From Bacteroidota bacterium (GTDB lineage: Bacteria; Bacteroidota; Bacteroidia; Sphingobacteriales; Sphingobacteriaceae), in assembly GCA_013288235.1 (NCBI GenBank), contig JABDCF010000011.1, positions 1-58,295 of the forward strand: a stretch of 58,295 nt of DNA. Reading direction: 5' to 3'. A program made the position numbers and the translations under genes. The notes under the pieces were generated by a model. It made no database searches, was not told the DNA's origin, and saw only the letters and a list, made by a program, of their open reading frames with translations. This document shows, one piece after another, positions 9,601 to 17,958 of the stretch. Position 1 is the stretch's first letter. Each line of letters begins with the position of its first letter.

Positions 9601-9992
9601 GTATAAACTATCTCATCATAAAATATATTGGCATCCTGCTGCGAAGCAAAATAGCCGTAACGCATCCCCCAATCTTTCCAGCAATTGGCCATACGGTGGG
9701 CAACCTGTTTAATGCTTTTTTCGGAACCCATTGTGCCATCAGCCAAAGGCACACCGGCTTTACGAAAGTACTTTTGCGCCAAAATATCAGTAGCCACCTG
9801 CGACCACGCAGCAGGCACTTCCACATCATTCATCTCAAACACGGCATCACCCGATGGATTTCGGATAACCGATGAGCGTTTTTCGTATTTAAAAAGGTCA
9901 AATACATCAATCCCTTCCTTGCTGAAATACCTGGCAACTTTTAAGCCTTTGCCGTTCAGCGCCTTTTCTTTTTTTGTTATGCTTTTTCCCAT
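6654..9992 (-). CDS. nrdJ: vitamin B12-dependent (class II) ribonucleoside-diphosphate reductase
   Basis: 1112 aa, full length for the long NrdJ type. It reduces ribonucleotides to deoxyribonucleotides with adenosylcobalamin, independent of oxygen. Seen: N-terminal substrate region with [13 protein letters not shown], the active-site segment [20 protein letters not shown], the radical/phosphate-binding [20 protein letters not shown], and a C-terminal Cys cluster (CNVCGH...CYKCLNCG) of the zinc-ribbon/redox tail type. A linker of about 150 residues before the tail is rich in Glu and Lys. It is a single gene with a terminator at 6469-6492. I looked for a cobalamin riboswitch upstream and found no convincing one. 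Confidence 0.97.
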   Translation of the reverse strand: [1112 protein letters not shown]

Positions 9993-10299
9993 AGTAGTAT
10001 GTATTATAAGTTATCACCGTGTTAAAAAATCCGTTGAGGGGTTTTTAAGTAAATCTATTATTCTGTAAAATATGATACTATTCAGAGTTTTCAACACATG
10101 GTGGAGAAGGTGCCTGCATTATGCATCCGGGCTTTTAATTAGGTGGGTTATAGTGGCTTGAGGGTGTGGAAAATGAACTAAGCGAAGGGCGATTGAAAGA
10201 TTCTACTGGCCTTTTTGTTTAGCAAGGCATGACTGTTAAAATGATGAAAAAAACTTACGCCTTTATCCGCTATATTTGATAATTAATAAACGCACCGCC
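9993..10299. other. divergent spacer nrdJ / thioredoxin-like gene
   Basis: 307 bp holding the 5' regions of both genes. I see a short palindrome tgcattatgca (10115-10125) but no riboswitch, no NrdR-type box pair and no clear promoter. Confidence 0.5.
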
Positions 10300-10824
10300 A
10301 TGAAAAAACTCCTCTTTATCGCTTCGCTAACGCTGATAACCATTGCAGCCAAAGCGCAGCTATCAACCACCCCAACCATTAAACCAACCGACACAGCCAA
10401 ATTGTATAACCCCGCCGCAGATGCAAAAGCCGATATTGCCAATGCAGTTAAAAGGGCAGCGGCCGAACATAAAAACGTTTTTCTGCAAATTGGGGGCAAC
10501 TGGTGTACCTGGTGCCTGTATTTTAACGACCTGGTGAGCAAGGATGCTGAACTGCATAAGTACCTGTCCGACAATTACGTGGTAGTACACGTTAATTACA
10601 GCAAGGAAAACCTGAACGAAAAGGTTTTGGCAAGCCTGGGTTACCCGCAACGCTTTGGGTTCCCGGTTTTTGTGATACTGGACGATAAAGGCAACCGCCT
10701 GCACACCCAAAACTCAGAGTACCTTGAAGAGGGCCGTGGCCACAGTAAGAAAAAAGTGATGGAGTTTTTTGAATCGTGGTCGCCCGCGGCTATTGACCCT
10801 AAAACTTACCAAAAAACAAAATAA
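10300..10824 (+). CDS. secreted thioredoxin-family protein
   Basis: 174 aa from the ATG at 10300, which opens a signal peptide (MKKLLFIASLTLITIAAKAQ). A thioredoxin fold follows, with the redox motif WCTWC in GGNWCTWCLYFNDL (about residue 70), NYVVVHVNYS and the cis-Pro region RFGFPVFVILDDKG. This resembles the Thioredoxin_7/DUF255-like secreted group. It would act in the periplasm as a thiol oxidoreductase or a sensor of thiols; the partner is unknown. It has no same-strand neighbour. Confidence 0.85.
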   Translation: MKKLLFIASLTLITIAAKAQLSTTPTIKPTDTAKLYNPAADAKADIANAVKRAAAEHKNVFLQIGGNWCTWCLYFNDLVSKDAELHKYLSDNYVVVHVNYSKENLNEKVLASLGYPQRFGFPVFVILDDKGNRLHTQNSEYLEEGRGHSKKKVMEFFESWSPAAIDPKTYQKTK

Positions 10825-10857
10825 TATTAAACTTTCAATCGTTTTATATGTCCTAAG

Positions 10858-10971
10858 ATGAAGATTGACAAAAAAATTAAGGATATGAAAACGATGAGAA
10901 TATTTTGGGATTATTATTTTGCCAACGACGACAAATTATTTGCAAGGGCCTGCGGGGCGGGGGTATATTAG
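10858..10971 (+). CDS. possible 37-residue small protein
   Basis: An ATG-to-TAG frame in the spacer after the thioredoxin-like gene gives MKIDKKIKDMKTMRIFWDYY and a short tail ending GAGVY. The start is basic and the centre aromatic. There is no visible ribosome-binding site or homology that I can name, so this may be chance. Confidence 0.2.
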   Translation: MKIDKKIKDMKTMRIFWDYYFANDDKLFARACGAGVY

Positions 10972-10981
10972 GTGTTGAAAG

Positions 10982-11058
10982 GTTGTAACGTTTAAAAGTT
11001 GTAATGTTTTAACTGGACATTTTAACCTTCCAACATTACAACTTTTAAACATTACAAC
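10982..11058. repeat. word-repeat hairpin at the 3' end of pyk
   Basis: Arm 10982-11008 (gttgtaacgtttaaaagttg...) pairs with 11032-11058 (...cttttaaacattacaac), one mismatch in 27. It ends 2 bp from the pyk stop and could terminate pyk transcripts. The word GTTGTAATGTT also builds the hairpin after yicC. Confidence 0.9.
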
Positions 11059-11060
11059 AC

Positions 11061-12497
11061 TTATTCGATAACAGTTACTTTCAGCATATTTGTTTTTGCC
11101 TTTTTTGAGATCGGTACCGATGCCGTATTTATTACAACGTCGCCATCCTGTACCAGGTTAGCCTCTTTTAAAATAGCATTTACATCGCTTATGGTTTCAT
11201 CTGTGCTTTCAAGCTTGTCGTAATAAAAGGTTTTTACGCCCCAAAGCAGGCTCAATGCATTTAACAGGTGCTTATTTGCTGTAAATATATATGTGCTGGC
11301 TTTAGGCCTGTAGCTTGATATTTCGAAGGCAGTGTAGCCCGACGTAGTCATAGAAACTATACCAACCGCATTGGTATGTTCGGCAAGGTAAACAGCCGAA
11401 CCGCAAACGGCATCGCTCAGGTAATTTACTGATGAACTGTCGGTGTTTGATTCTTTATTGCTGTTGAACGGATAGCCATTTTCTTCTACGTTCCTCACAA
11501 TTTTTGCCATTGTTTCAATAACAATAACTGGGAATTCGCCAACTGATGTTTCGCCGCTCAGCATTACTGCATCTGCGCCGTCAAGTACCGAGTTAGCTAC
11601 GTCATTTACCTCGGCACGTGTAGGGCGCGGGGTAGTGATCATTGATTCCAACATCTGGGTGGCAACAATCACCGGCTTCGATGCTTCACGGCATTTACGG
11701 GCAATCATTTTTTGCAGCATCGGCACTTCTTCCAATGGCATTTCAACGCCAAGGTCACCACGGGCAACCATTACGCCGTCGGTTGCTGCTATAATTTCAT
11801 CAATATTATCAATGGCTTCAGGTTTTTCAACTTTGGCAATTACTTTGGCGGCTTTACCACTTTCCGCAATGATGCGTTTAAGTTCGATAATATCCTGGCC
11901 CGTACGTACAAATGAAAGGCCTATCCAATCAACATCCCAATCCAGCGCATATTTAAGGTTTTCAAGATCTTCTTCGGTTAAGCTTGGGATAGATACTTTG
12001 GTATTTGGCAGGTTAACACCTTTGCGACTGGTCAATATCCCGCCATGCACTACTTCGCACACTACCGTATCCTGCCTGTTGGTATCAATAACCCTCATCT
12101 GTATCTTTCCGTCATCCAGCAAAATAATTTCGTCCGGCTGCACATCCTGCGGAAAGGTTTCATAGGTTATGTATATGCCGTTCTCACTGCCAATGCACTC
12201 ATGGGTAGTAATATTAATCCGCGAACCATTAACGAGGTGTATACCGCCATCTTTTACCAATCCTATACGGATTTTTGGCCCCTGCAGGTCGGCTAATATG
12301 CCTACATTGGTTTTATATTCGTCATTAATTTCGCGGATAGTGTCTATCACTGCCTTATGGTCCTGCGCTTTTCCATGCGAAAAATTAAGGCGGCAAATAT
12401 TTACGCCAGCCCTTATCATGGCTAACAAAACATCTTTTTTTGCCGAAGCGGGCCCCATTGTGGCAACAATTTTAGTTCGGTTATAATTTAATTTCAT
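11061..12497 (-). CDS. pyk: pyruvate kinase
   Basis: 478 aa, normal length. It catalyses the last step of glycolysis, phosphoenolpyruvate plus ADP to pyruvate plus ATP, in the cytoplasm. Visible are TKIVATMGPAS at the N-terminus, FSHG, the Mg/K-binding KVEKPEAIDNIDEII, the signature VARGDLGVEMPLEEVP, and RPTRAEVNDVANSVLDGADA with SGETSVGEFPV. The C-terminal domain is present. It is followed by the hairpin at 10982-11058. The IPExxxVDY gene lies upstream on the same strand, an arrangement common in Bacteroidota. Confidence 0.98.
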   Translation of the reverse strand: MKLNYNRTKIVATMGPASAKKDVLLAMIRAGVNICRLNFSHGKAQDHKAVIDTIREINDEYKTNVGILADLQGPKIRIGLVKDGGIHLVNGSRINITTHECIGSENGIYITYETFPQDVQPDEIILLDDGKIQMRVIDTNRQDTVVCEVVHGGILTSRKGVNLPNTKVSIPSLTEEDLENLKYALDWDVDWIGLSFVRTGQDIIELKRIIAESGKAAKVIAKVEKPEAIDNIDEIIAATDGVMVARGDLGVEMPLEEVPMLQKMIARKCREASKPVIVATQMLESMITTPRPTRAEVNDVANSVLDGADAVMLSGETSVGEFPVIVIETMAKIVRNVEENGYPFNSNKESNTDSSSVNYLSDAVCGSAVYLAEHTNAVGIVSMTTSGYTAFEISSYRPKASTYIFTANKHLLNALSLLWGVKTFYYDKLESTDETISDVNAILKEANLVQDGDVVINTASVPISKKAKTNMLKVTVIE

Positions 12498-12543
12498 AAT
12501 TTCTGGTTAAAAACGGCTTATCGTGGCTTTATTAGTGTAACGA

Positions 12544-12990
12544 TTACACTTCAAAAATTTGCGCTAAAATAAGAGATTTTTCACGTGATTTTATTTTTTT
12601 AGGATCAATCTTTACGGCAGCTACAATTTCGGCTACTTTATTTAACGATGAAACAAGGTTATCAAGCTCATTTTCATCGATATTATTTTTTGTCATTAAA
12701 AAATAATCCGCTTTTCGCATTTCAGGCAGTAAATACCCGTCGGAACCCTTATTTGCTATAAAATAGAAGGTGGACCTGGCCGATTTGGGATTATATTGAT
12801 ACTGCGAAAACGTTGCAAGCGGTTCACCGGCATTAACTTCGGCCTCAAGGTCTTCTGTTTTTGTAAAATTAAAGTTTAAATACTTGTTAATAAGGTAACA
12901 AATACGATAGTCTTTCAACGAAGTTGTGACGGCGATGAGAACAAAATCAAGATCGATCTCAAACTTTAAAAATTTCCTGTTCAAAATCAT
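12544..12990 (-). CDS. IPExxxVDY family protein
   Basis: 148 aa from the ATG at 12990 (MILNRKFLKFEID), chosen because family members begin close to the LxxEIDLDFVLIAV segment; a longer frame reaches 13056. The family motif appears as LPEMRKADYFLM near residue 96. These are small cytoplasmic proteins of unknown function confined to Bacteroidota and found beside pyk and acpP, as here. It is divergent from acpP and 46 bp upstream of pyk. Confidence 0.85.
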   Translation of the reverse strand: MILNRKFLKFEIDLDFVLIAVTTSLKDYRICYLINKYLNFNFTKTEDLEAEVNAGEPLATFSQYQYNPKSARSTFYFIANKGSDGYLLPEMRKADYFLMTKNNIDENELDNLVSSLNKVAEIVAAVKIDPKKIKSREKSLILAQIFEV

Positions 12991-13067
12991 TACTTTAGCA
13001 CCGGTAAAAGTACAATTCGAAACTCTTTGAATAAAATTTTGTTGCAGATAATGCAAAAGTTTTTAGA

Positions 13068-13099
13068 TTTGATAATTAACAGAATTTATTTTTCCTTTG
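13068..13099 (+). promoter_or_regulatory. probable acpP promoter
   Basis: TTTG at 13068-13071 and TTCCTTTG at 13092-13099, 20 bases apart, match the Bacteroidota promoter with one mismatch in the -7 element. The leader to the acpP ATG would be about 30 bases. Confidence 0.45.
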
Positions 13100-13134
13100 C
13101 ACAAAATTTTTATTAATCATTAAACTATAAGACT

Positions 13135-13371
13135 ATGTCTGATATCGCTTCAAGAGTAAAAGCTATTATCGTTGAAAAATTAGGTGTTGACGAAAGTGAA
13201 GTAACACCCGAAGCTAGCTTCACCAATGATCTGGGTGCTGACTCGTTGGACACCGTGGAATTAATCATGGAGTTTGAAAAAGAATTTAACGTGGCTATTC
13301 CTGATGACCAGGCCGAAACTATCGGTACTGTAGGTCAGGCGGTTGCTTACCTTGAAAAAAACGTTAAATAA
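13135..13371 (+). CDS. acpP: acyl carrier protein
   Basis: 78 aa. It carries growing acyl chains on a phosphopantetheine arm attached to Ser37 in [10 protein letters not shown]. It is acidic and the right length. First gene of acpP-fabF-rnc, with 19 bp to fabF. Confidence 0.98.
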   Translation: MSDIASRVKAIIVEKLGVDESEVTPEASFTNDLGADSLDTVELIMEFEKEFNVAIPDDQAETIGTVGQAVAYLEKNVK

Positions 13372-13390
13372 AACTCCCCAACATTATTAA

Positions 13391-14644
13391 ATGGAGTTTA
13401 AAAGAGTTGTAGTAACCGGGCTTGGAGCACTTACTCCAATTGGCAATAGCGTCCCTGAATATTGGGAATCTTTGATCAATGGAGTGAGTGGCGCTGCCTT
13501 GATTAAAAGTTTTGATACCGAAAAGTTCAAGACTAAATTCGCTTGCGAAGTAAAAAACTTTGATGCGGACGGTTTTTTAGGCAGAAAAGATGCCAGGAAA
13601 CTTGATCCTTTTGTTCAATACGCCTTATTTTCAACCGAAGAAGCCGTAAAAGACGCAGGATTAAATTTCGAAAACCTGGATACCAGCCGCATTGGCGTTA
13701 TCTGGGGTTCGGGTATCGGAGGTTTAAAAACATTTTTAGACGAGGTAACCAATTTCGCCAGGGGCGATGGCTCTCCCCGTTTTAATCCATTCTTCATACC
13801 TAAGATGATAGCAGATATTGCCCCCGGGCATATATCTATCAAATACGGTTTGCGCGGGCCAAACTTTTCAACTGTTTCGGCTTGTGCATCATCAAACAAT
13901 TCACTTATCGACTCATTTAACTATATCCGCCTGGGTAAAGCTAATATGTTTATAAGTGGTGGCTCCGAAGCGATAATTAATGAAGCCGGTATTGGCGGTT
14001 TTAACGCCATGCACGCCTTATCAACCCGTAATGACGATCCAGCTACAGCCTCCAGGCCATTCGACCTTGACCGCGATGGATTTGTTGCAGGTGAAGGCGC
14101 CGGTACCATTATTTTGGAAGAACTGGAGCATGCAAAAGCACGCGGTGCAAAAATTTATGCCGAAATGGTTGGCGGCGGCATGAGCGCTGATGCGTATCAC
14201 ATGACCGCTCCGCACCCTGAAGGCCTCGGCGCAGCTTTGGTAATGAAGGCTGCACTTGAAGATGCCGGGATGACCCCTGCCGATATAGATTATGTAAATG
14301 TTCACGGCACATCGACCCCAATTGGGGATCCACAGGAAGTAAAAGCTATACAAGAGGCTTTTGGCGAAAATATTTATCGTATAAATATCAGCTCAACCAA
14401 GTCAATGACGGGCCACTTATTAGGTGCTGCCGGCGCGGTTGAGGCTATAGCAGCTATTTTAGCTTTAAATAACGATATTGTACCACCAACAATTAATCAC
14501 TTTACTGACGACCCGGCTTTTGATCCTAAAATAAATTTTACATTCAACAAGGCCCAAAAACGGGTAGTAAGGGTAGCGCAAAGCAATGGTTTCGGTTTTG
14601 GGGGCCACAACGCTTCTGTGATATTTAAAAAGTACGAAGATTAA
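13391..14644 (+). CDS. fabF: beta-ketoacyl-ACP synthase II
   Basis: 417 aa, full length. It condenses malonyl-ACP with acyl-ACP in fatty acid elongation. The catalytic triad is present: Cys165 in STVSACASS, His305 in VNVHGTSTP and His342 in SMTGHLLGAAG. The C-terminal SNGFGFGGHNASVIFK is typical. It sits between acpP and rnc, with a 9-bp gap to rnc, so the three are probably co-transcribed. Confidence 0.98.
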   Translation: MEFKRVVVTGLGALTPIGNSVPEYWESLINGVSGAALIKSFDTEKFKTKFACEVKNFDADGFLGRKDARKLDPFVQYALFSTEEAVKDAGLNFENLDTSRIGVIWGSGIGGLKTFLDEVTNFARGDGSPRFNPFFIPKMIADIAPGHISIKYGLRGPNFSTVSACASSNNSLIDSFNYIRLGKANMFISGGSEAIINEAGIGGFNAMHALSTRNDDPATASRPFDLDRDGFVAGEGAGTIILEELEHAKARGAKIYAEMVGGGMSADAYHMTAPHPEGLGAALVMKAALEDAGMTPADIDYVNVHGTSTPIGDPQEVKAIQEAFGENIYRINISSTKSMTGHLLGAAGAVEAIAAILALNNDIVPPTINHFTDDPAFDPKINFTFNKAQKRVVRVAQSNGFGFGGHNASVIFKKYED

Positions 14645-14653
14645 TTAAATTGG

Positions 14654-15379
14654 ATGCCTATAAGTCGTTTTTACAAGCTTTATTTATCGCCTAATAGAAA
14701 ACACGTAAAAGTATTAAAAAATTTACTCGGTTTTGTACCGGGTAATTTGTCGTTGTATAAAATGGCATTCCGCCATAAGTCTGTAGCACAAAACGTAAAA
14801 AAAGGGGTAAAGAACAGTAATGAACGCCTCGAATTTTTAGGTGATGCCGTTTTGGGCAGTGTGGTTGCCGAAGTGCTTTTTAAACTATATCCTTACGAAG
14901 ACGAAGGCTTTTTAACCGAACTGCGTTCGAAAATAGTAAGCCGCGTAAACCTTAACCAGCTTGCCCGCAAACTTGGCTTTGACAAGCTGATAGAGTATGA
15001 TAACCGCATGCTCAACTCATCAAGGCAGGGTTCATTGCTTGGCGATGCGTTTGAAGCATTGATAGGCGCTATCTACCTTGACAAGGGGTACGACTTTACC
15101 CGCAGCTTTTTGGTGAATTATATTATCAAATCGCACATCGATATCCATACTTTGGAGCAAACAGAAACCAATTTTAAAAGCAAACTAATTGAATGGTGCC
15201 AGCGCCACAGTAAGGATATTGCTTTTGATCTTGTTGGCAACGAGGACGGAGAAAATACAAAATTATTTACCGTACAGGCCACTGTTGACGGCGAAGTAAT
15301 GGGCTTGGGTAAAGAATTCAGCAAAAAGAATGCTGAAAAACTTGCTGCCGAAAAGGCCTGTGAAACTTTAGGGATTTAA
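14654..15379 (+). CDS. rnc: ribonuclease III
   Basis: 241 aa. It cleaves double-stranded RNA, including rRNA precursors. The catalytic domain has the signature NERLEFLGDAVLGSVVAEVL (from about residue 56) and the second metal site GDAFEALIGAIYLDKG; a C-terminal dsRNA-binding domain ends with KNAEKLAAEKACETLG. It is the last gene of the acpP-fabF-rnc group. An N-terminal extension of about 30 residues (MPISRFYKLYLSPNRKHVKV) is usual in Bacteroidota. Confidence 0.97.
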   Translation: MPISRFYKLYLSPNRKHVKVLKNLLGFVPGNLSLYKMAFRHKSVAQNVKKGVKNSNERLEFLGDAVLGSVVAEVLFKLYPYEDEGFLTELRSKIVSRVNLNQLARKLGFDKLIEYDNRMLNSSRQGSLLGDAFEALIGAIYLDKGYDFTRSFLVNYIIKSHIDIHTLEQTETNFKSKLIEWCQRHSKDIAFDLVGNEDGENTKLFTVQATVDGEVMGLGKEFSKKNAEKLAAEKACETLGI

Positions 15380-15403
15380 TTGATTGGGGAATTCGGATTT
15401 TCG

Positions 15404-15421
15404 ACCCGATAGCTATCGGGT
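15404..15421. repeat. 18-bp perfect palindrome acccgatagctatcgggt, copy 2
   Basis: Follows rnc by 24 bp and is identical to the copy after ffh (5648-5665); the flanks (ttcgga on the right, a ggaattcgga-like stretch on the left) are also shared. Confidence 0.9.
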
Positions 15422-15459
15422 TCGGATTTATGAGAAGAATGCGCTCAACGGGTTAAACC

Positions 15460-16221
15460 TCAAGGCTTCTGCTTTTCATCCAGCTTTTGCAATGGTGGGG
15501 CATTCAAGTGCTCCAAATCAAGATTATCTTTATTTTCGATGTAGTAAGTGTATGATTTTTTAGTTTGTTTTACCAGGTCATAGTCATTCCATCCTTTAAG
15601 GTCTTCGAACGATGGGGTATAATACTCCATAAATTTCCTCGCGGTGCTATCGGGGGCATTGGTTACACGCATTACAAACGCTAAATTGTATCTCCTTTGC
15701 ACTTCGGCATATTGGAGTTCTTCCTTTGTAAAGGCCTTAAAACGTTTGGCCTCTCCCGGCGTTTTCCCAAAAAGCTCGTATAATCCCGTTAACGGTGACG
15801 TTAAAAACGATAAAGCCGGTGGCTTGCCGTCATAAAAAGTGCCTTGTTTTTTATAATCTGCCATTGCTTCGTTCAACTCTTCCTTTTTGGTTTGCCCTTG
15901 CACGGTAACGGTTGCCAGGTGGGTGATCGGCTGCATATAAACCGGCATATCACTACCGTTTATGATAACAATTTTTTGATCGGTATAATCTGATTTAGTA
16001 AAAAGCAGGGTATCGCCGACGGCTCCCTTAACCGTAAACCAGCCAAGCTCATCGCTCATCATTATATCCTTGCTCTTTAAATTGGTGATCAGCACCTGCG
16101 AAATTCTTTCGGCGCTAAGCTTTTTTGATACCACGCCGTGTATAGTCAATACCTGTTGCCCGGAAACTTTTACGGCCAGGCAAAAAAATAGCATCAATAA
16201 AATAACAGGACTAAAACGCAT
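15460..16221 (-). CDS. secreted carboxypeptidase-regulatory-like domain protein
   Basis: 253 aa from the ATG at 16221, which starts a signal peptide (MRFSPVILLMLFFCLAVKVSGQ). Next comes a CarboxypepD_reg-like beta-sandwich (ltiHGVVSKKLSAERISQVL, then SDELGWFTVKGAVGDTLLFT) of the kind found at the start of TonB-dependent receptors, but here with no barrel. The C-terminal half is charged and helical and of unknown role. The gene at 30266-31003 has the same plan, so the two are probably paralogues. The spacer hairpin at 16291-16396 lies upstream. Confidence 0.75.
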   Translation of the reverse strand: MRFSPVILLMLFFCLAVKVSGQQVLTIHGVVSKKLSAERISQVLITNLKSKDIMMSDELGWFTVKGAVGDTLLFTKSDYTDQKIVIINGSDMPVYMQPITHLATVTVQGQTKKEELNEAMADYKKQGTFYDGKPPALSFLTSPLTGLYELFGKTPGEAKRFKAFTKEELQYAEVQRRYNLAFVMRVTNAPDSTARKFMEYYTPSFEDLKGWNDYDLVKQTKKSYTYYIENKDNLDLEHLNAPPLQKLDEKQKP

Positions 16222-16290
16222 CAAAGAATTTAACGATGTAAACTTAATTATTGTATTTGATTGCAAATGTAAAAAAATGTTAAAGAGAAG

Positions 16291-16396
16291 TCGGAAAGTC
16301 AGTAAAGTCCGGAAGTCGGAAAGTAGAATGGATTGATAGTAAAAGAATCTAAATTTTTCACTTTTTCTTTCGGACTTCCGGACTTTCCCGACTTTC
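16291..16396. repeat. word-repeat hairpin between divergent genes (AAGTCCGGAAGTC word)
   Basis: Arm 16291-16324 (with gtaaagtccggaagtcggaa) pairs imperfectly with 16366-16396 (ttcggacttccggactttcc). The same word family recurs at 34424-34614 and, as one arm only, near 38067. Both genes point away from it, so it is not a terminator for either. Confidence 0.8.
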
Positions 16397-16419
16397 AGAC
16401 TAAAACCCTATCTTTGCGC

Positions 16420-17295
16420 ATGATAAAATCAATGACAGGCTACGGAACTGCCAGTTTTGACTCAGGAAGCACAAAGTATACTGTTGAAATAAAATCCCTT
16501 AACAGTAAGTTTTTAGAGTTATCGCTGCGCCTGCCAAAATCTTTTACCGAAAAAGAATTCCAGGTGCGCAATGAGTGCAATAAGCAAATTGAGCGCGGCA
16601 AGGTCAACCTGTCTTTCAATGTTGAAAAGGCAAATACAACTTCAAACGCCGCCGGAATTGATAAAGAGCTGCTTAAACACTACTATGAACAGCTAAAAGC
16701 GGTAAGCGCCGATCTTAATGAGCCATCAAACAATCTTTTGCAGCTTGCCCTTAGTTTACCCGAAGTGGTGAAATACGATGAAGAAACCGTGTCGGAGGAA
16801 GAATGGAAAACCGCTGAAAGAACCTTTCACCAGGCTTTGGCCGCTTTCCAGCAATTCAGAGTTGATGAGGGGAACGTGCTGGAGCAGGATGTAAAAATGC
16901 GTATCGGCATTATCCTGAAAAACCTGGAACTTGTAGAGCTGGAAGAACCCAAACGCGTACCAATTATCAGGGAGCGGCTTGATCAGTTTTTAAGCGAGGC
17001 CGTAGGCCGCGAGGCTATCGACCAAAACCGTTTTGAACAGGAACTGATCTATTTTATAGATAAACTCGATATTACTGAAGAAAAGATACGCCTGAAAGCC
17101 CATTGCGATTATTTTGTTGAAACACTGAAAAGCGCTGATGCAAATGGCAAAAAACTCGGCTTTATTTCCCAGGAAATTGGCCGCGAAATAAATACCCTCG
17201 GCTCAAAGGCCAACGATGCCAACATGCAGAAACTGGTAGTGGGCATGAAAGAAGAATTAGAAAAGATTAAGGAACAGCTATTGAATGTGTTGTAA
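16420..17295 (+). CDS. YicC/YloC family endoribonuclease
   Basis: 291 aa from the ATG at 16420; the family hallmark MIKSMTGYG follows at once, so the longer upstream frame (to 16333, inside the hairpin) is rejected. N-terminal YicC domain with VEIKSLNSKFLELSLRLP and a C-terminal domain ending GKKLGFISQEIGREINTLGSKAND. Relatives are RNA-degrading enzymes. A TATCTTTG sequence at 16409-16416 matches a -7 promoter element only 4 bp before the ATG. The stop codon is within the arm of the next hairpin, and gmk follows. Confidence 0.93.
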   Translation: MIKSMTGYGTASFDSGSTKYTVEIKSLNSKFLELSLRLPKSFTEKEFQVRNECNKQIERGKVNLSFNVEKANTTSNAAGIDKELLKHYYEQLKAVSADLNEPSNNLLQLALSLPEVVKYDEETVSEEEWKTAERTFHQALAAFQQFRVDEGNVLEQDVKMRIGIILKNLELVELEEPKRVPIIRERLDQFLSEAVGREAIDQNRFEQELIYFIDKLDITEEKIRLKAHCDYFVETLKSADANGKKLGFISQEIGREINTLGSKANDANMQKLVVGMKEELEKIKEQLLNVL

Positions 17296-17376
17296 TGTTG
17301 GAAAGTTGTGATGTTGAAAGGTTGTTATCAACCTTCAAAATAACATTGCAACTTTCCAACCTTTCAACATTACAAC
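17289..17376. repeat. word-repeat hairpin between yicC and gmk
   Basis: Arm 17289-17321 (gttgtaatgttggaaag...) pairs imperfectly with 17332-17376 (...ctttcaacattacaac). The yicC stop TAA (17293-17295) is inside the arm. Uses the same word as the hairpin after pyk. Confidence 0.8.
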
Positions 17377-17382
17377 AAAAGA

Positions 17383-17958
17383 ATGCAAAACGGAAAACTC
17401 ATCATATTCTCAGCGCCATCAGGGGCGGGTAAAACTACCATAGTGCAACACCTGCTTACTAAAATACCTGAGCTTGAGTTTTCTATTTCGGCAACTACCC
17501 GTAAGCCGCGCGGCGATGAGAAACATGGCAAAGACTACTATTTCATTAGCAAAGAGGAGTTTTTACACCGCATTGCACGAAAACAATTTGTCGAATTTGA
17601 AGAAGTGTATTCCGGCACCTTTTATGGCACCTTACGCACAGAAATTGAGCGGATATGGGAAAACGGCAAAACTGTAATATTTGATATCGACGTTGAAGGT
17701 GGCCTGCACCTTAAACGTAAATACGATGGGCAGGCGCTGGCCATATTTGTACAACCGCCTTCGCTGGAGGTATTGAAAGAGCGTTTAACCGGCAGAGGTA
17801 CTGATTCTCACGAGAAACTACAGGAACGCTTTAAAAAAGCAGAAAAAGAATTGAATTATGCCCCGCAATTTGATATTATCCTAAAAAATCACGATCTTCA
17901 AACGGCGTGCAGCGAAGCGGAGGAGTTGGTGCGTCAGTTCATGGCTCATAGTTCATAG
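17383..17958 (+). CDS. gmk: guanylate kinase
   Basis: 191 aa. It phosphorylates GMP to GDP. P-loop FSAPSGAGKTTIVQHL (residues 7-22), GMP-binding region SATTRKPRGDEKHGKDYYF and EFEEVYSGTFYGTL. The last four residues (AHSS) and the TAG stop are written by the arm of the hairpin at 17944-18096, so the natural C-terminus may have been altered by that repeat. It lies between yicC and nadD, a common Bacteroidota order. Confidence 0.97.
   Translation: MQNGKLIIFSAPSGAGKTTIVQHLLTKIPELEFSISATTRKPRGDEKHGKDYYFISKEEFLHRIARKQFVEFEEVYSGTFYGTLRTEIERIWENGKTVIFDIDVEGGLHLKRKYDGQALAIFVQPPSLEVLKERLTGRGTDSHEKLQERFKKAEKELNYAPQFDIILKNHDLQTACSEAEELVRQFMAHSS

Noticed and set aside
9993..10299. Possible cobalamin riboswitch before B12-dependent nrdJ
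   Set aside because: A GCCACT-like string exists on the minus strand, but the conserved core and pairing elements of a cobalamin riboswitch are missing.
16333..16419. N-terminal extension of yicC
   Set aside because: The family begins at MIKSMTGYG; the extension is translation of the hairpin arm.
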